A DNA stretch of 64,000 bases. Source: Vibrio splendidus (GTDB taxonomy: Bacteria; Pseudomonadota; Gammaproteobacteria; Enterobacterales; Vibrionaceae). The stretch lies in NCBI RefSeq assembly GCF_002873455.1, contig NZ_MCUN01000054.1, forward strand, positions 62,001 through 126,000, read 5' to 3'. The position numbers were made by a program, and so were the translations under genes. Position 1 is the first letter of the stretch. Each line of letters begins with the position of its first letter. Below are positions 44,842 through 53,750 of this stretch, one piece after another. The notes under the pieces are model-generated. The model saw only the letters and a program-made list of their open reading frames with translations, searched no databases and was not told the origin of the DNA.

Positions 44842-47532
44842 ATGACACAATTAACAGTTAAAGCACTGAGTGAAGAGATTGGTACGCCAGTTGACCGCTT
44901 AATTGAACAACTTGCTGATGCAGGCATGAAGAAAGCAGGGTCGGATCAAGTGACTGATTCAGAGAAGCAAACATTGCTAACGCACCTTAAAAAGGAGCAT
45001 GGCGATACTTCAGGCGAAACAGAACCGACTCGTTTAACTCTTCAACGCAAGACCCGCAGCACGCTAAGTGTTGCCGCTGGAGGCGGTAAGAGTAAGGATG
45101 TTCAAGTAGAGGTACGTAAAAAACGTACTTACGTGAAGCGCAGCACTATTGAAGATGAAGCGAAACGTGAAGCTGAGGAAGTAGCTAATCGTGAAGCGGA
45201 AGAGAAAGCACAACGCGATGCTGAAGAGCAAGCGAAACGTGATGCTGCAGAGAAAGCACAGCGCGAAGCCGAAGAAAAAGTAACACGTGAAGCGGATGCA
45301 AAACGTGATTCTGAAGAGAAGGCTCAACGCGCACAAGCTGAAAAGGCTAAAAAAGACATGAATTCAAAAAATGCAGACGCTAACGCACAAGCGAAAAAAG
45401 AAGCGGATGAACTTAAAACTCGTCAAGAGCAAGAAGCAACTCGTAAAGCCGAAGCTGAAGCAGCTAAGCTTGTTGAAGAAGCTCGTAAGTTAGCAGAAGA
45501 GAACCAAGAACGTTGGTCTGAAGAAGAGAAGAAGAAGAAAGAGCAAGAGAAATCTGCGGATTACCATGTGACTACTTCTACTTATGCTCGTGAAGCAGAA
45601 GATGCGGCTGATAAAAAAGACGAAAAAGCACCTCGTCGTCGCAAGAAGAAACCTGCTCCTGCAGCTCAGCCTGGCAACAACCGTGGTGGTCGTAACCAAC
45701 GTGGTCGTGGCGGTAAAGGTAAGCTTGCTAAACCAACTTCAATGCAGCAAGGCTTCGATAAGTCAGCAACTGTTGCTAAATCTGATGTTGCTATCGGCGA
45801 AACTATCGTTGTTTCTGAACTGGCTAGCAAAATGTCAGTTAAAGCAACTGAAGTTATCAAAGTAATGATGAAGATGGGCGCTATGGCGACTATCAACCAA
45901 GTGATCGACCAAGAAACAGCACAACTTGTTGCTGAAGAAATGGGCCACAAGGTTATCCTACGTAAAGAAAACGAATTAGAAGAAGCAGTGCTAGCTGACC
46001 GTGATAACGATGCTATCGCAGAAGGTCGTGCTCCTGTTGTTACTATCATGGGTCACGTTGACCACGGTAAAACTTCTACACTTGATTACATTCGTAAAGC
46101 ACACGTTGCTTCTGGCGAAGCTGGCGGTATCACACAGCACATTGGTGCTTACCACGTAGATACTGACAACGGCATGATCACGTTCCTTGATACTCCTGGA
46201 CACGCGGCGTTTACCGCTATGCGTGCTCGTGGTGCTCAAGCGACAGATATCGTTGTACTTGTTGTTGCAGCTGATGATGGCGTAATGCCACAAACAATCG
46301 AAGCAATCCAGCACGCGAAAGCGGCAGGCGTTCCTCTGATTGTTGCTGTGAACAAGATCGACAAAGAGGGTGCAAACCCAGACAACGTTAAGAATGAGCT
46401 AGCTCAATACGACGTTATCCCTGAAGAATGGGGCGGTGAGAACATCTTCGTTCACATCTCTGCAAAACAGGGTACAAACATCGATGGTCTTCTAGAAGCT
46501 ATCCTTCTTCAGTCTGAAGTTCTTGAACTTACAGCGGTTAAAGAAGGTATGGCATCTGGTGTTGTTGTTGAATCTCGTCTTGATAAAGGTCGTGGTCCAG
46601 TTGCAACAGTACTAGTACAGTCTGGTACTCTAAACAAAGGCGATATCGTTCTTTGTGGTCAAGAGTACGGCCGTGTTCGTGCAATGCGCGATGAAAACGG
46701 TAAAGACATCGAAACTGCAGGTCCATCTATCCCTGTAGAAATTCTAGGTCTTTCTGGCGTTCCTGCTTCAGGTGATGAAGCAACGGTTGTACGTGATGAG
46801 CGTAAAGCGCGTGAAGTTGCGAACTACCGTCAAGGTAAATTCCGTGATGTTAAACTAGCTCGCCAACAAAAAGCGAAACTAGAGAACATGTTCGCGAACA
46901 TGACGGCTGGTGAAGTTGCTGAACTTAACGTTGTACTTAAAGCTGACGTTCAAGGTTCTGTAGAAGCGATTGCAGACTCTCTACTGAAACTGTCGACTGA
47001 CGAAGTTAAAGTGAACATCGTAGGTTCTGGTGTTGGTGGTATTACGGAAACTGATGCAACTCTTGCAGCGGCTTCTAACGCTATCATCCTTGGTTTCAAC
47101 GTTCGTGCTGACGCAACTGCGCGTGGTACTGTTCAGAATGAAAACCTAGATCTACGTTACTACTCAATCATTTACCAACTGATCGACGAAGTGAAACAGG
47201 CGATGGGCGGTATGCTTGCTCCTGAATTCCGTCAAGAGATCATTGGTCTTGCTCAAGTTCGTGACGTATTTAAGTCGCCTAAACTTGGTGCAATCGCTGG
47301 TTGTATCGTTACTGAAGGTACGATTAAGCGTAGCAGCCCAATCCGCGTACTTCGCGAAAACGTTGTTATCTACGAAGGTGAACTAGAGTCACTTCGTCGC
47401 TTTAAAGATGACGTTCAAGAAGTTAAAAATGGTTACGAGTGTGGTATCGGCGTTAAGAACTACAACGACGTTCGCGTTGGTGACCAGATCGAAGTATTCG
47501 AAATTGTTGAAGTTAAACGTACTCTAGACTAA
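44842..47532 (+). CDS. infB: Translation initiation factor IF-2
   Basis: This 896-residue GTPase positions fMet-tRNA on the 30S subunit. It starts with the IF2_N domain (about 1-55), then a long charged linker (about 100-300) of Ala/Glu/Lys/Arg repeats, a second IF2_N (about 315-370), and the G domain with GHVDHGKT (404-411), DTPGHAAF and NKID. Domains II to IV follow. The linker codons are repetitive, explaining the long spurious frames on the other strand. E. coli makes shorter forms from internal starts; similar use here cannot be judged. Confidence 0.97.
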   Translation: MTQLTVKALSEEIGTPVDRLIEQLADAGMKKAGSDQVTDSEKQTLLTHLKKEHGDTSGETEPTRLTLQRKTRSTLSVAAGGGKSKDVQVEVRKKRTYVKRSTIEDEAKREAEEVANREAEEKAQRDAEEQAKRDAAEKAQREAEEKVTREADAKRDSEEKAQRAQAEKAKKDMNSKNADANAQAKKEADELKTRQEQEATRKAEAEAAKLVEEARKLAEENQERWSEEEKKKKEQEKSADYHVTTSTYAREAEDAADKKDEKAPRRRKKKPAPAAQPGNNRGGRNQRGRGGKGKLAKPTSMQQGFDKSATVAKSDVAIGETIVVSELASKMSVKATEVIKVMMKMGAMATINQVIDQETAQLVAEEMGHKVILRKENELEEAVLADRDNDAIAEGRAPVVTIMGHVDHGKTSTLDYIRKAHVASGEAGGITQHIGAYHVDTDNGMITFLDTPGHAAFTAMRARGAQATDIVVLVVAADDGVMPQTIEAIQHAKAAGVPLIVAVNKIDKEGANPDNVKNELAQYDVIPEEWGGENIFVHISAKQGTNIDGLLEAILLQSEVLELTAVKEGMASGVVVESRLDKGRGPVATVLVQSGTLNKGDIVLCGQEYGRVRAMRDENGKDIETAGPSIPVEILGLSGVPASGDEATVVRDERKAREVANYRQGKFRDVKLARQQKAKLENMFANMTAGEVAELNVVLKADVQGSVEAIADSLLKLSTDEVKVNIVGSGVGGITETDATLAAASNAIILGFNVRADATARGTVQNENLDLRYYSIIYQLIDEVKQAMGGMLAPEFRQEIIGLAQVRDVFKSPKLGAIAGCIVTEGTIKRSSPIRVLRENVVIYEGELESLRRFKDDVQEVKNGYECGIGVKNYNDVRVGDQIEVFEIVEVKRTLD

Positions 47533-47572
47533 CCAGTCAGTACGACTCGACATATTGACTAAGGTTACTAAC

Positions 47573-47645
47573 ATTACCTGTAAAGGTAATAAGTAATCGG
47601 TTGTTGAATACACCATGGGGGGCTGGTAATTACCAAGCCCCCCAT
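47573..47645 (+). other. Structured infB-rbfA spacer with alternative stems
   Basis: Hairpin 1 pairs ATTACC (47573-47578) with GGTAAT (47585-47590). Structure 2 is a near-perfect 31-bp palindrome (47615-47645) with arms ATGGGGGGCT and AAGCCCCCCAT around GGTAATTACC. Because GGTAAT and ATTACC occur in both, the two elements could also pair with each other. The second ends in CTTTCT, so partial termination is possible. Confidence 0.6.
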
Positions 47646-47666
47646 CTTTCTAAGTGAGAAAAGAAA

Positions 47667-48080
47667 ATGTCAAAAGAATTTAGCCGCACACAACGTGTGT
47701 CTCAGCAGCTTCAAAAAGAGCTCGCACTTATCCTCCAGCGTGAAGTTCGTGACTCACGTATTGGTATGGTAACTATTTCAGATGTAGAAGTGTCTCGTGA
47801 CCTTGCTTACGCAAAAGTTTTCGTGACTTTCCTATGTATCGGTGAGCAAACTCCTGAATCATGCCTTGCTGCTCTTAAAGAGCATGAAGTGCCAGTTCGT
47901 ATGGCTCTTGGTAAGCGTATTCGCCACCGTCTAACACCTGAAGTTCGTTTTACTTACGACAACACATTGGTAGAAGGCATGCGTATGTCTAACCTAGTAA
48001 GTGAAGTACTGAACGATGACAAGCGTAAGCAAGAAGAATCTGGCCGCACTGACGAAACTCAGTCTAAGGATGAAGAGTAA
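47667..48080 (+). CDS. rbfA: Ribosome-binding factor A
   Basis: This 137-residue KH-like protein matures the 16S 5' end and supports cold growth. The start is MSKEFSRTQRVSQQLQKELA, and the core RIGMVTISDVEVSRDLAYAKVFV is typical. The C-terminal 20 residues are a charged tail. Its stop codon overlaps the truB start by one base (TAATG), indicating coupling. Confidence 0.96.
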   Translation: MSKEFSRTQRVSQQLQKELALILQREVRDSRIGMVTISDVEVSRDLAYAKVFVTFLCIGEQTPESCLAALKEHEVPVRMALGKRIRHRLTPEVRFTYDNTLVEGMRMSNLVSEVLNDDKRKQEESGRTDETQSKDEE

Positions 48081-49033
48081 TGGCTCGCCGTCGTAAAGGT
48101 CGCCCTATAAACGGGGTAATTCTGTTAGATAAGCCAACAGGCATTTCATCTAATGATGCACTGCAAAAAGTAAAGCGTATTTACTTTGCAGAGAAGGCAG
48201 GGCACACCGGTGCTCTGGATCCTCTTGCGACTGGCATGCTGCCAATTTGTCTTGGTGAAGCAACGAAGTTCTCTCAGTTTCTTCTAGATTCTGATAAGCG
48301 CTACGTAGTTATCGCTAAGCTTGGTGAGCGTACCAACACCTCAGACTCTGATGGTGAAGTGGTTGAAACACGTGAAATCAACGTGACTCAAGAGCAACTT
48401 GAACGCTGCATTGCAAGCTTCAAAGGCGAAACTGACCAGATTCCATCAATGTTCTCAGCATTGAAGTATCAAGGTAAACCTTTGTATGAATACGCACGAG
48501 CAGGTATCGAGGTGCCTCGTGAGTCTCGTAAGATCACTGTGTATTCTATTGAGCTACTTCGCTTTGAAGGTGATGAAGTTGAGATGGAAGTGCATTGTTC
48601 TAAAGGTACTTACATCCGCACAATTACCGACGATCTTGGTGAAATGCTAGGTTGTGGTGCTCACGTGACAATGCTTCGTCGTACTGGTGTTGCAAAGTAC
48701 CCGTATGAACGCATGGTTACCTTAGAACAGTTGAACGAAATTCTAGAGCAAGCACAAGCGCAAGAAATTGCACCTAAAGAGTTGCTTGATCCATTGCTGA
48801 TGCCAATGGACACTGCCGTAGAAGACTTACCAGAAGTTAATTTGAACGCGGAACTGACTGATCTTGTTCAGCACGGTATGCCAGTTCAGGTTTCTGGTGC
48901 ACCAACTGAAGGCACGGTTCGTATGACAAGTGGCGAAGATAAGCTGTTTGTTGGCGTTGCTCAGATTGCTGAAGATGGTCGAGTTGCACCTAAGCGCTTG
49001 GTGGTTTTCAGAGATGAAGAGCCACAAGCGTAG
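48080..49033 (+). CDS. truB: tRNA pseudouridine(55) synthase
   Basis: This 317-residue enzyme makes pseudouridine 55 in the T-loop of tRNAs. The catalytic Asp is Asp47 in GHTGALDPLATGML. A C-terminal PUA domain (about 250-310) binds the acceptor region. Translationally coupled to rbfA. Confidence 0.97.
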   Translation: MARRRKGRPINGVILLDKPTGISSNDALQKVKRIYFAEKAGHTGALDPLATGMLPICLGEATKFSQFLLDSDKRYVVIAKLGERTNTSDSDGEVVETREINVTQEQLERCIASFKGETDQIPSMFSALKYQGKPLYEYARAGIEVPRESRKITVYSIELLRFEGDEVEMEVHCSKGTYIRTITDDLGEMLGCGAHVTMLRRTGVAKYPYERMVTLEQLNEILEQAQAQEIAPKELLDPLLMPMDTAVEDLPEVNLNAELTDLVQHGMPVQVSGAPTEGTVRMTSGEDKLFVGVAQIAEDGRVAPKRLVVFRDEEPQA

Positions 49034-49091
49034 CGTTTAAATCGAGTCAGAATATTAGTCGTTCTTCCTTAAGTACGAATAATTGATATAG

Positions 49092-49126
49092 AAAGCGAGC
49101 CCTTAATTTTAATGGTTCGCTTTTTT
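49092..49126 (+). terminator. Terminator after truB
   Basis: AAAGCGAGCC (49092-49101) and GGTTCGCTTT (49114-49123), one G-U pair, followed by T. It sets rpsO apart from the upstream operon. Confidence 0.82.
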
Positions 49127-49150
49127 CGTTTTTCATCGGTTCGATTGTTA

Positions 49151-49179
49151 TTGCACCAGCTCATAAACTTCCCTATAAT
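49151..49179 (+). promoter_or_regulatory. Promoter of rpsO
   Basis: TTGCAC (49151-49156), 17-nt spacer, TATAAT (49174-49179), followed by a GC-rich discriminator as in stringently controlled ribosomal promoters. Confidence 0.82.
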
Positions 49180-49252
49180 CCTCGGCTCGCGTAGCGGCTG
49201 AATCAGAGATTGGCTGCTACAAATATAAACTTACTCTTATCAGGAGAGATTT

Positions 49253-49522
49253 ATGTCTCTGAATGCAGAAACTAAAGCAGCAATCGTTGCAGAATACGCA
49301 CAATCTGAAGGCGACACAGGTTCACCAGAAGTACAAGTAGCACTACTTACTGCTTCTATCAACCACCTACAAGGTCACTTCAAAGCGCACAAACACGATC
49401 ACCACAGCCGTCGTGGTCTATTACGTATGGTTTCTAGCCGTCGTAAGCTTCTTGATTACTTGAAAGGCAAAAACCTTACTCGTTACCAAGACCTAATCAA
49501 GCGTCTAGGCCTACGTCGCTAA
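49253..49522 (+). CDS. rpsO: 30S ribosomal protein S15
   Basis: This 89-residue primary 16S-binding protein starts MSLNAETKAAIVAEYAQSEG and ends RLGLRR. The rRNA-contact motif HKHDHHSRRGLLRMVSSRRK is intact. E. coli S15 represses its own translation through a pseudoknot; the leader here (49180-49252) is compatible but I did not fold it. Ribosome site AGGAGAG 6 nt upstream. Confidence 0.97.
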   Translation: MSLNAETKAAIVAEYAQSEGDTGSPEVQVALLTASINHLQGHFKAHKHDHHSRRGLLRMVSSRRKLLDYLKGKNLTRYQDLIKRLGLRR

Positions 49523-49550
49523 TAGCGATGTCTGCAAAGACAGTTTGAAG

Positions 49551-49577
49551 AAAAGGAGCATTTATGCTCCTTTTTTT
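49551..49577 (+). terminator. Terminator of rpsO
   Basis: AAAAGGAGCA (49551-49560) and TGCTCCTTTT (49565-49574) with a T-run. Confidence 0.93.
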
Positions 49578-49727
49578 GTGTCTATAAGAAAATGTTTGGC
49601 CGGTTGCACAGAATATCATTTGGCTTTTTCTGATAGGAAATATCTCTCCTAATAAAAATAGTTTATACTACGCCCGCCTATGCGTTTTCAACGCTGGGCA
49701 ATCAACCTCTCAAGACGTTACAGTCAC

Positions 49728-49848
49728 AGATGTCGGCCAATAGGTCGCGACTATTCAAAGGCGGATTTGGTCTTAATTCGGCGTATGAACTCATACAAAG
49801 AAGCATCATTCCCGAGTCTCTTTTCACTAGTCGCGATTGGTAATATCT
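49728..49848 (+). promoter_or_regulatory. pnp: Long-range stem in the pnp leader, likely RNase III target
   Basis: TCGCGACTA (49745-49753) pairs with TAGTCGCGA (49828-49836), continued past a 4-nt bulge by CCAA (49737-49740) with TTGG (49837-49840) and by AGAT/ATCT (49728-49731, 49845-49848). Inside, GTATGA/TCATAC (49783-49796) forms another stem. In E. coli the pnp leader hairpin is cut by RNase III and lets PNPase repress itself; this is the positional equivalent. A TATACT box lies at 49664-49669. Confidence 0.6.
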
Positions 49849-49901
49849 TGAGTCAATCTTCACTTAATCTAAAGTCATGACTTTAGAGCTAAGGATATAC
49901 A

Positions 49902-52022
49902 ATGTTTGAAAAACCAGTTGTAAAATCGTTCCAGTACGGTAACCACACCGTAACTCTAGAAACGGGCGTAATGGCACGTCAAGCTACTGCTGCTGTAATG
50001 GCGACTATGGACGATACATCAGTATTCGTTTCTGTTGTTGCTAAAAAAGAAGCTGTTGCGGGTCAAGATTTCTTCCCTCTAACAGTTAACTACCAAGAGC
50101 GTACATACGCTGCGGGTAAAATCCCTGGTGGTTTCTTCAAGCGTGAAGGTCGTCCTTCTGAAGGCGAAACGCTAACAGCTCGTCTGATTGACCGTCCAAT
50201 TCGCCCACTTTTCCCAAGTGCGTTTAAAAACGAAGTTCAAGTTATCGCTACGGTTGTTTCTATCAACCCTGACGTAAACCCAGACATGATCACTATGATC
50301 GCAACGTCTGCTGCACTTGCTATCTCTGGTGCACCATTCAATGGTCCTATCGGTGCTGCACGTGTTGGTCACATCGACGGCGAACTTGTTCTTAACCCAT
50401 CAAATACTGAGCTTGAAAATTCTAAACTAGACCTAGTTGTGTCTGGTACAGAAGGCGCAGTACTTATGGTTGAATCTGAAGCAGATAACCTATCTGAAGA
50501 AGAAATGCTTTCAGCTGTTGTTTACGGTCACGACCAGCAACAAGTTGTAATCAAAGCGATCAACGAATTTGCAGCTGAAGTTGCAACTCCATCTTGGAAC
50601 TGGGAAGCACCAGTAGTTAACACTGAGCTTAAAGCTCGTGTTGCTGAATTGGCTGAAACTCGTCTATCTGACGCGTACCAGATCACTGAGAAAATGGCTC
50701 GTTACGAGCAAGTTGGCGCAATCAAAACTGAAGCGGTTGCTGCTCTTCTAGCTCAAGACGAAAACTTAGATGAGCGCGAAATCCGCGGCATGCTTGGTTC
50801 TCTAGAGAAAAACGTAGTACGTAGCCGCATCATTGCTGGCAACCCACGTATCGATGGCCGTGAAAAAGACATGGTTCGTGCGCTAGACGTACGTACTGGT
50901 GTTCTTCCACGTACACACGGTTCTTCTCTATTCACTCGTGGTGAAACTCAAGCTCTTGTTACTGCAACACTTGGTACACAACGTGATGCACAAATCATCG
51001 ACAGCCTAATGGGTGAGAAGAAAGACAACTTCCTTCTACACTACAACTTCCCTCCATACTGTGTAGGTGAGACTGGTTTCGTTGGTTCTCCTAAGCGTCG
51101 TGAAATTGGTCACGGTAAGCTTGCTAAACGTGGTATCCAAGCAGTAATGCCTTCTGTTGATGAATTCCCATATACAGTTCGTGTTGTATCGGAAATCACT
51201 GAATCTAACGGTTCTTCTTCAATGGCTTCTGTATGTGGTACATCTCTAGCACTTATGGATGCTGGTGTTCCAATCAAAGCTTCTGTTGCGGGTATCGCAA
51301 TGGGTCTTGTTAAAGAAGGCGACGATTTCGTTGTTCTTTCTGACATCCTTGGCGACGAAGATCACCTAGGTGACATGGACTTTAAAGTAGCAGGTACTAA
51401 CGCTGGTATCACTGCACTTCAAATGGACATCAAGATCGAAGGCATCACTAAAGAGATCATGCAAATTGCTCTTAACCAAGCGCAAGGTGCACGTAAGCAC
51501 ATTCTTTCTGTAATGGATGAAGCTATCTCTGGTGCTCGTGAAGACATCTCTGAATTCGCTCCACGTATCCACACAATGAAAATCAGCTCTGATAAGATCA
51601 AAGATGTTATCGGTAAAGGCGGCGCAGTTATCCGTGCTCTTTGTGAAGAAACAGGTACTACAATCGAAATCGAAGACGATGGCACAATCAAGATTGCTGC
51701 TACTGAAGGCGCAGCTGCTCAAGAAGCTATCCGTCGTATCGAAGAGATCACTGCTGAAGTTGAAGTTGGCCGCATTTACCAAGGTAAAGTTGCTCGTCTA
51801 GCTGACTTCGGTGCATTCGTTACTATCCTTCCTGGTAAAGATGGTCTAGTACACATCTCTCAAATCGCTGACAAGCGTGTTGAGAAAGTGTCTGACTACC
51901 TAACTGAAGGTCAAGAAGTTCCTGTTAAGGTTCTTGAAATTGACCGTCAAGGCCGTGTACGTCTAAGCATGAAAGAAGCTGTTGAAACGCCAGCTGAAGG
52001 CGAAGCACCTGCTGCTGAGTAA
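49902..52022 (+). CDS. pnp: Polyribonucleotide nucleotidyltransferase (PNPase)
   Basis: This 706-residue 3'-5' exoribonuclease has two RNase PH domains (about 1-225 and 310-540) around an alpha-helical linker, then KH (about 553-612) and S1 (about 620-690) RNA-binding domains. Marks are GQDFFPLTVNYQERTYA in the first core, FPPYCVGETG in the second, and KVARLADFGAFVTILPGKDG in S1. The ATG has AAGGA 7 nt upstream. Its leader is probably autoregulatory. Confidence 0.98.
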   Translation: MFEKPVVKSFQYGNHTVTLETGVMARQATAAVMATMDDTSVFVSVVAKKEAVAGQDFFPLTVNYQERTYAAGKIPGGFFKREGRPSEGETLTARLIDRPIRPLFPSAFKNEVQVIATVVSINPDVNPDMITMIATSAALAISGAPFNGPIGAARVGHIDGELVLNPSNTELENSKLDLVVSGTEGAVLMVESEADNLSEEEMLSAVVYGHDQQQVVIKAINEFAAEVATPSWNWEAPVVNTELKARVAELAETRLSDAYQITEKMARYEQVGAIKTEAVAALLAQDENLDEREIRGMLGSLEKNVVRSRIIAGNPRIDGREKDMVRALDVRTGVLPRTHGSSLFTRGETQALVTATLGTQRDAQIIDSLMGEKKDNFLLHYNFPPYCVGETGFVGSPKRREIGHGKLAKRGIQAVMPSVDEFPYTVRVVSEITESNGSSSMASVCGTSLALMDAGVPIKASVAGIAMGLVKEGDDFVVLSDILGDEDHLGDMDFKVAGTNAGITALQMDIKIEGITKEIMQIALNQAQGARKHILSVMDEAISGAREDISEFAPRIHTMKISSDKIKDVIGKGGAVIRALCEETGTTIEIEDDGTIKIAATEGAAAQEAIRRIEEITAEVEVGRIYQGKVARLADFGAFVTILPGKDGLVHISQIADKRVEKVSDYLTEGQEVPVKVLEIDRQGRVRLSMKEAVETPAEGEAPAAE

Positions 52023-52090
52023 TTCTTAGCCTATTAATGGGACTATCGCTTTTTAGTGATTTCTAACCCATTGGTAAAAAAGCATGTTAT

Positions 52091-52118
52091 AAAGGGGAGC
52101 ATATCGCTCCCCTTTTTT
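52091..52118 (+). terminator. Terminator of pnp
   Basis: AAAGGGGAGC (52091-52100) and GCTCCCCTTT (52106-52115) pair perfectly and run into T. Confidence 0.93.
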
Positions 52119-52146
52119 ATTGCGGTCATAACAGGAGTAATTATTT

Positions 52147-53085
52147 GTGAAATGGTTTCAAACCGCGAGTATGTGTTTACTGCTTGTACTAACTGGTTGT
52201 GCGACAACATCAGATAACACCTCACGTTGGGTTTATCCACCAATGGCTGTGCCGCTTCAACCAAGTGTCCAGCAAGAAGTGCAAATAGCGCGTCTTAGTC
52301 AGTTATTACAGCGCCCAGACTTGAACGATGAAGTTCGAGCTAAAATGTTGTTCGAGCGTGGTAACTACTACGACAGCGTTGGCCTGCGTGATTTAGCACG
52401 TCTTGATTTCAATCAGTCTCTTTCATTGAACCCCGCTCAACCTGATATCTTCAACCTTTTGGGTGTTTACTTTACGCAAGTAGGGGAGTTTGATGCCGCT
52501 TATGAATCTTTTGATTCTACGTTAGAGCTTGATCCTGCAAACTCATATGCAGAAAGGAATCGCTCTATCGCTCTCTACTATGGTGAGCGCTATGACTTAG
52601 CTAACGAAGAGATGATGAAGCACTACGCCGATGATCCTAGCGATCCGTTTCGCGCTCTGTGGCTTTACATCATTCAGCATGAACTCACGCCAGAACAAGC
52701 AAAGCTTGATCTTCAAAAGCGTTACGAGAGCCGTGACGAACAGTGGGGCTGGGTATTAGTTGCGATCATGCTTGACGATATTACCGAAGAGCAGGCATTC
52801 AAAGCTATTCTAACGGGGACTCGTGACAATACGCTCCTAGCTCAACGTCTGACGGAAACGTATTTCTACCTTGCTAAGCGCCACCACATGAATGGTGATT
52901 ACGCGAATGCGATCTCTTTGTACAAGTTAGCGGTTTCTTTTAACGTGTATGAATACGTAGAACACCGTTACTCTTTCTTAGAGTTAAGTCGCATCTTTAG
53001 CACGCTTAAAGCCGAACATCTGGCACAGTCTAAATTAGCAGCCGCTAAACTGGCAGAAGCTGAAGAAGAAGCCAAAGCTAAGTAA
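52147..53085 (+). CDS. nlpI: Lipoprotein NlpI (TPR)
   Basis: This 312-residue outer-membrane lipoprotein has a signal peptide with lipobox LTGC (lipidated Cys18). TPR-like helical repeats run from about residue 55 to 300; motifs such as FNLLGVYFTQVGEFDAAYESFDSTLELDP are nearly those of E. coli NlpI. It scaffolds murein hydrolases and the protease Prc. The start is GTG 52147 with GGAG upstream. As in E. coli it follows pnp, but deaD does not come next. Confidence 0.93.
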   Translation: MKWFQTASMCLLLVLTGCATTSDNTSRWVYPPMAVPLQPSVQQEVQIARLSQLLQRPDLNDEVRAKMLFERGNYYDSVGLRDLARLDFNQSLSLNPAQPDIFNLLGVYFTQVGEFDAAYESFDSTLELDPANSYAERNRSIALYYGERYDLANEEMMKHYADDPSDPFRALWLYIIQHELTPEQAKLDLQKRYESRDEQWGWVLVAIMLDDITEEQAFKAILTGTRDNTLLAQRLTETYFYLAKRHHMNGDYANAISLYKLAVSFNVYEYVEHRYSFLELSRIFSTLKAEHLAQSKLAAAKLAEAEEEAKAK

Positions 53086-53106
53086 ACGACATATTATAAA
53101 CTTAAG

Positions 53107-53133
53107 AAACCGCTGCCTGTCAGCGGTTTTTTT
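53107..53133 (+). terminator. Terminator of nlpI
   Basis: AAACCGCTG (53107-53115) and CAGCGGTTT (53121-53129) plus T-run. Confidence 0.92.
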
Positions 53134-53181
53134 ATGGCCTTTTTTATGCTTCTTTTTTATAAACGGAGGTCTCGTTTCTGA

Positions 53182-53226
53182 TTGCTTTTTATTTAAACAA
53201 CACTAAAATAGTTAGCCTTGCTAACT
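53182..53226 (+). promoter_or_regulatory. marR promoter with palindromic operator
   Basis: TTGCTT (53182-53187), 16-nt spacer, TAAAAT (53204-53209) are followed at once by AGTTAGC-CTT-GCTAACT (53210-53226), a perfect 7-bp inverted repeat. A protein bound there would block initiation. The same 17-mer recurs with one change at 53677-53693. Confidence 0.75.
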
Positions 53227-53253
53227 AAATGTCAATTCTGTGGTTGGAAATCT

Positions 53254-53661
53254 ATGCTGGACCAAAATCTAGAAAAAATTGAACGCTTTGCTTCTAAGAT
53301 ATGGCGAACTCAAGTTAATGAAGATCCTATCTGCCAGCTGAGCTTCAATGAGTACGATTATTTGAAGGTCATTCAAGCATCGTTAGAGCCTATTCGGCTA
53401 ACAGACCTTGCTATTGAGATGCAGGTGACAAAACCTTCTGCGACGACTATGGTTCAAAGGCTAGAAAGAAAAGGTCTAGTTGAGCGCAAGGCGTCTCTTG
53501 AAGATGCGAGATCTAAGCTGGTGATTTTGACCCAAAAGGCTGAAGTCGGTTTGGAAGAAGAAAGTAAAATCTATCAGGTCATGGCACAGATACTGGAAAG
53601 CCGTTTGTCTGAGCAAGAATCTCACCAGCTTAACCTATTGTTAAACAAAGCTTTGAAGTAA
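53254..53661 (+). CDS. MarR family transcriptional regulator
   Basis: This 135-residue winged-helix repressor has a recognition segment LAIEMQVTKPSATTMVQRLERKGLVERKASLEDARSK, typical of MarR including the wing DxR motif. The start is ATG 53254, with a TTGGA site; the open frame begins earlier at 53218, but this would place the operator inside the coding region and adds Cys residues unlike the family. It is 89 nt before the MATE pump gene, and both are preceded by one operator sequence. It probably represses both genes and releases on ligand. Ligand unknown. Confidence 0.9.
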   Translation: MLDQNLEKIERFASKIWRTQVNEDPICQLSFNEYDYLKVIQASLEPIRLTDLAIEMQVTKPSATTMVQRLERKGLVERKASLEDARSKLVILTQKAEVGLEEESKIYQVMAQILESRLSEQESHQLNLLLNKALK

Positions 53662-53676
53662 ATAATTTAGATATTT

Positions 53677-53693
53677 AGTTAGCCTTGTTAACT
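53677..53693 (+). promoter_or_regulatory. Second MarR operator, upstream of the MATE gene
   Basis: AGTTAGC-CTT-GTTAACT matches the first operator (53210-53226) in 16 of 17 bases. It lies 57 nt before the MATE start codon, suggesting a second, internally regulated promoter or a road-block within the operon. Confidence 0.75.
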
Positions 53694-53750
53694 AGTTTTA
53701 CGAGTCATATCCCATTGATATGCGACTCACTGAAGAAAGTAGAGTAAGAA

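Noticed and set aside
45064..45336. Long antisense frame in infB
   Set aside because: It comes from the repetitive Ala/Glu/Arg linker codons of infB, giving a Phe/Leu-rich shadow product.
49680..49880. 66-codon frame in the rpsO-pnp spacer
   Set aside because: It overlaps the structured pnp leader, has no ribosome site, and the region is better explained by RNA pairing.
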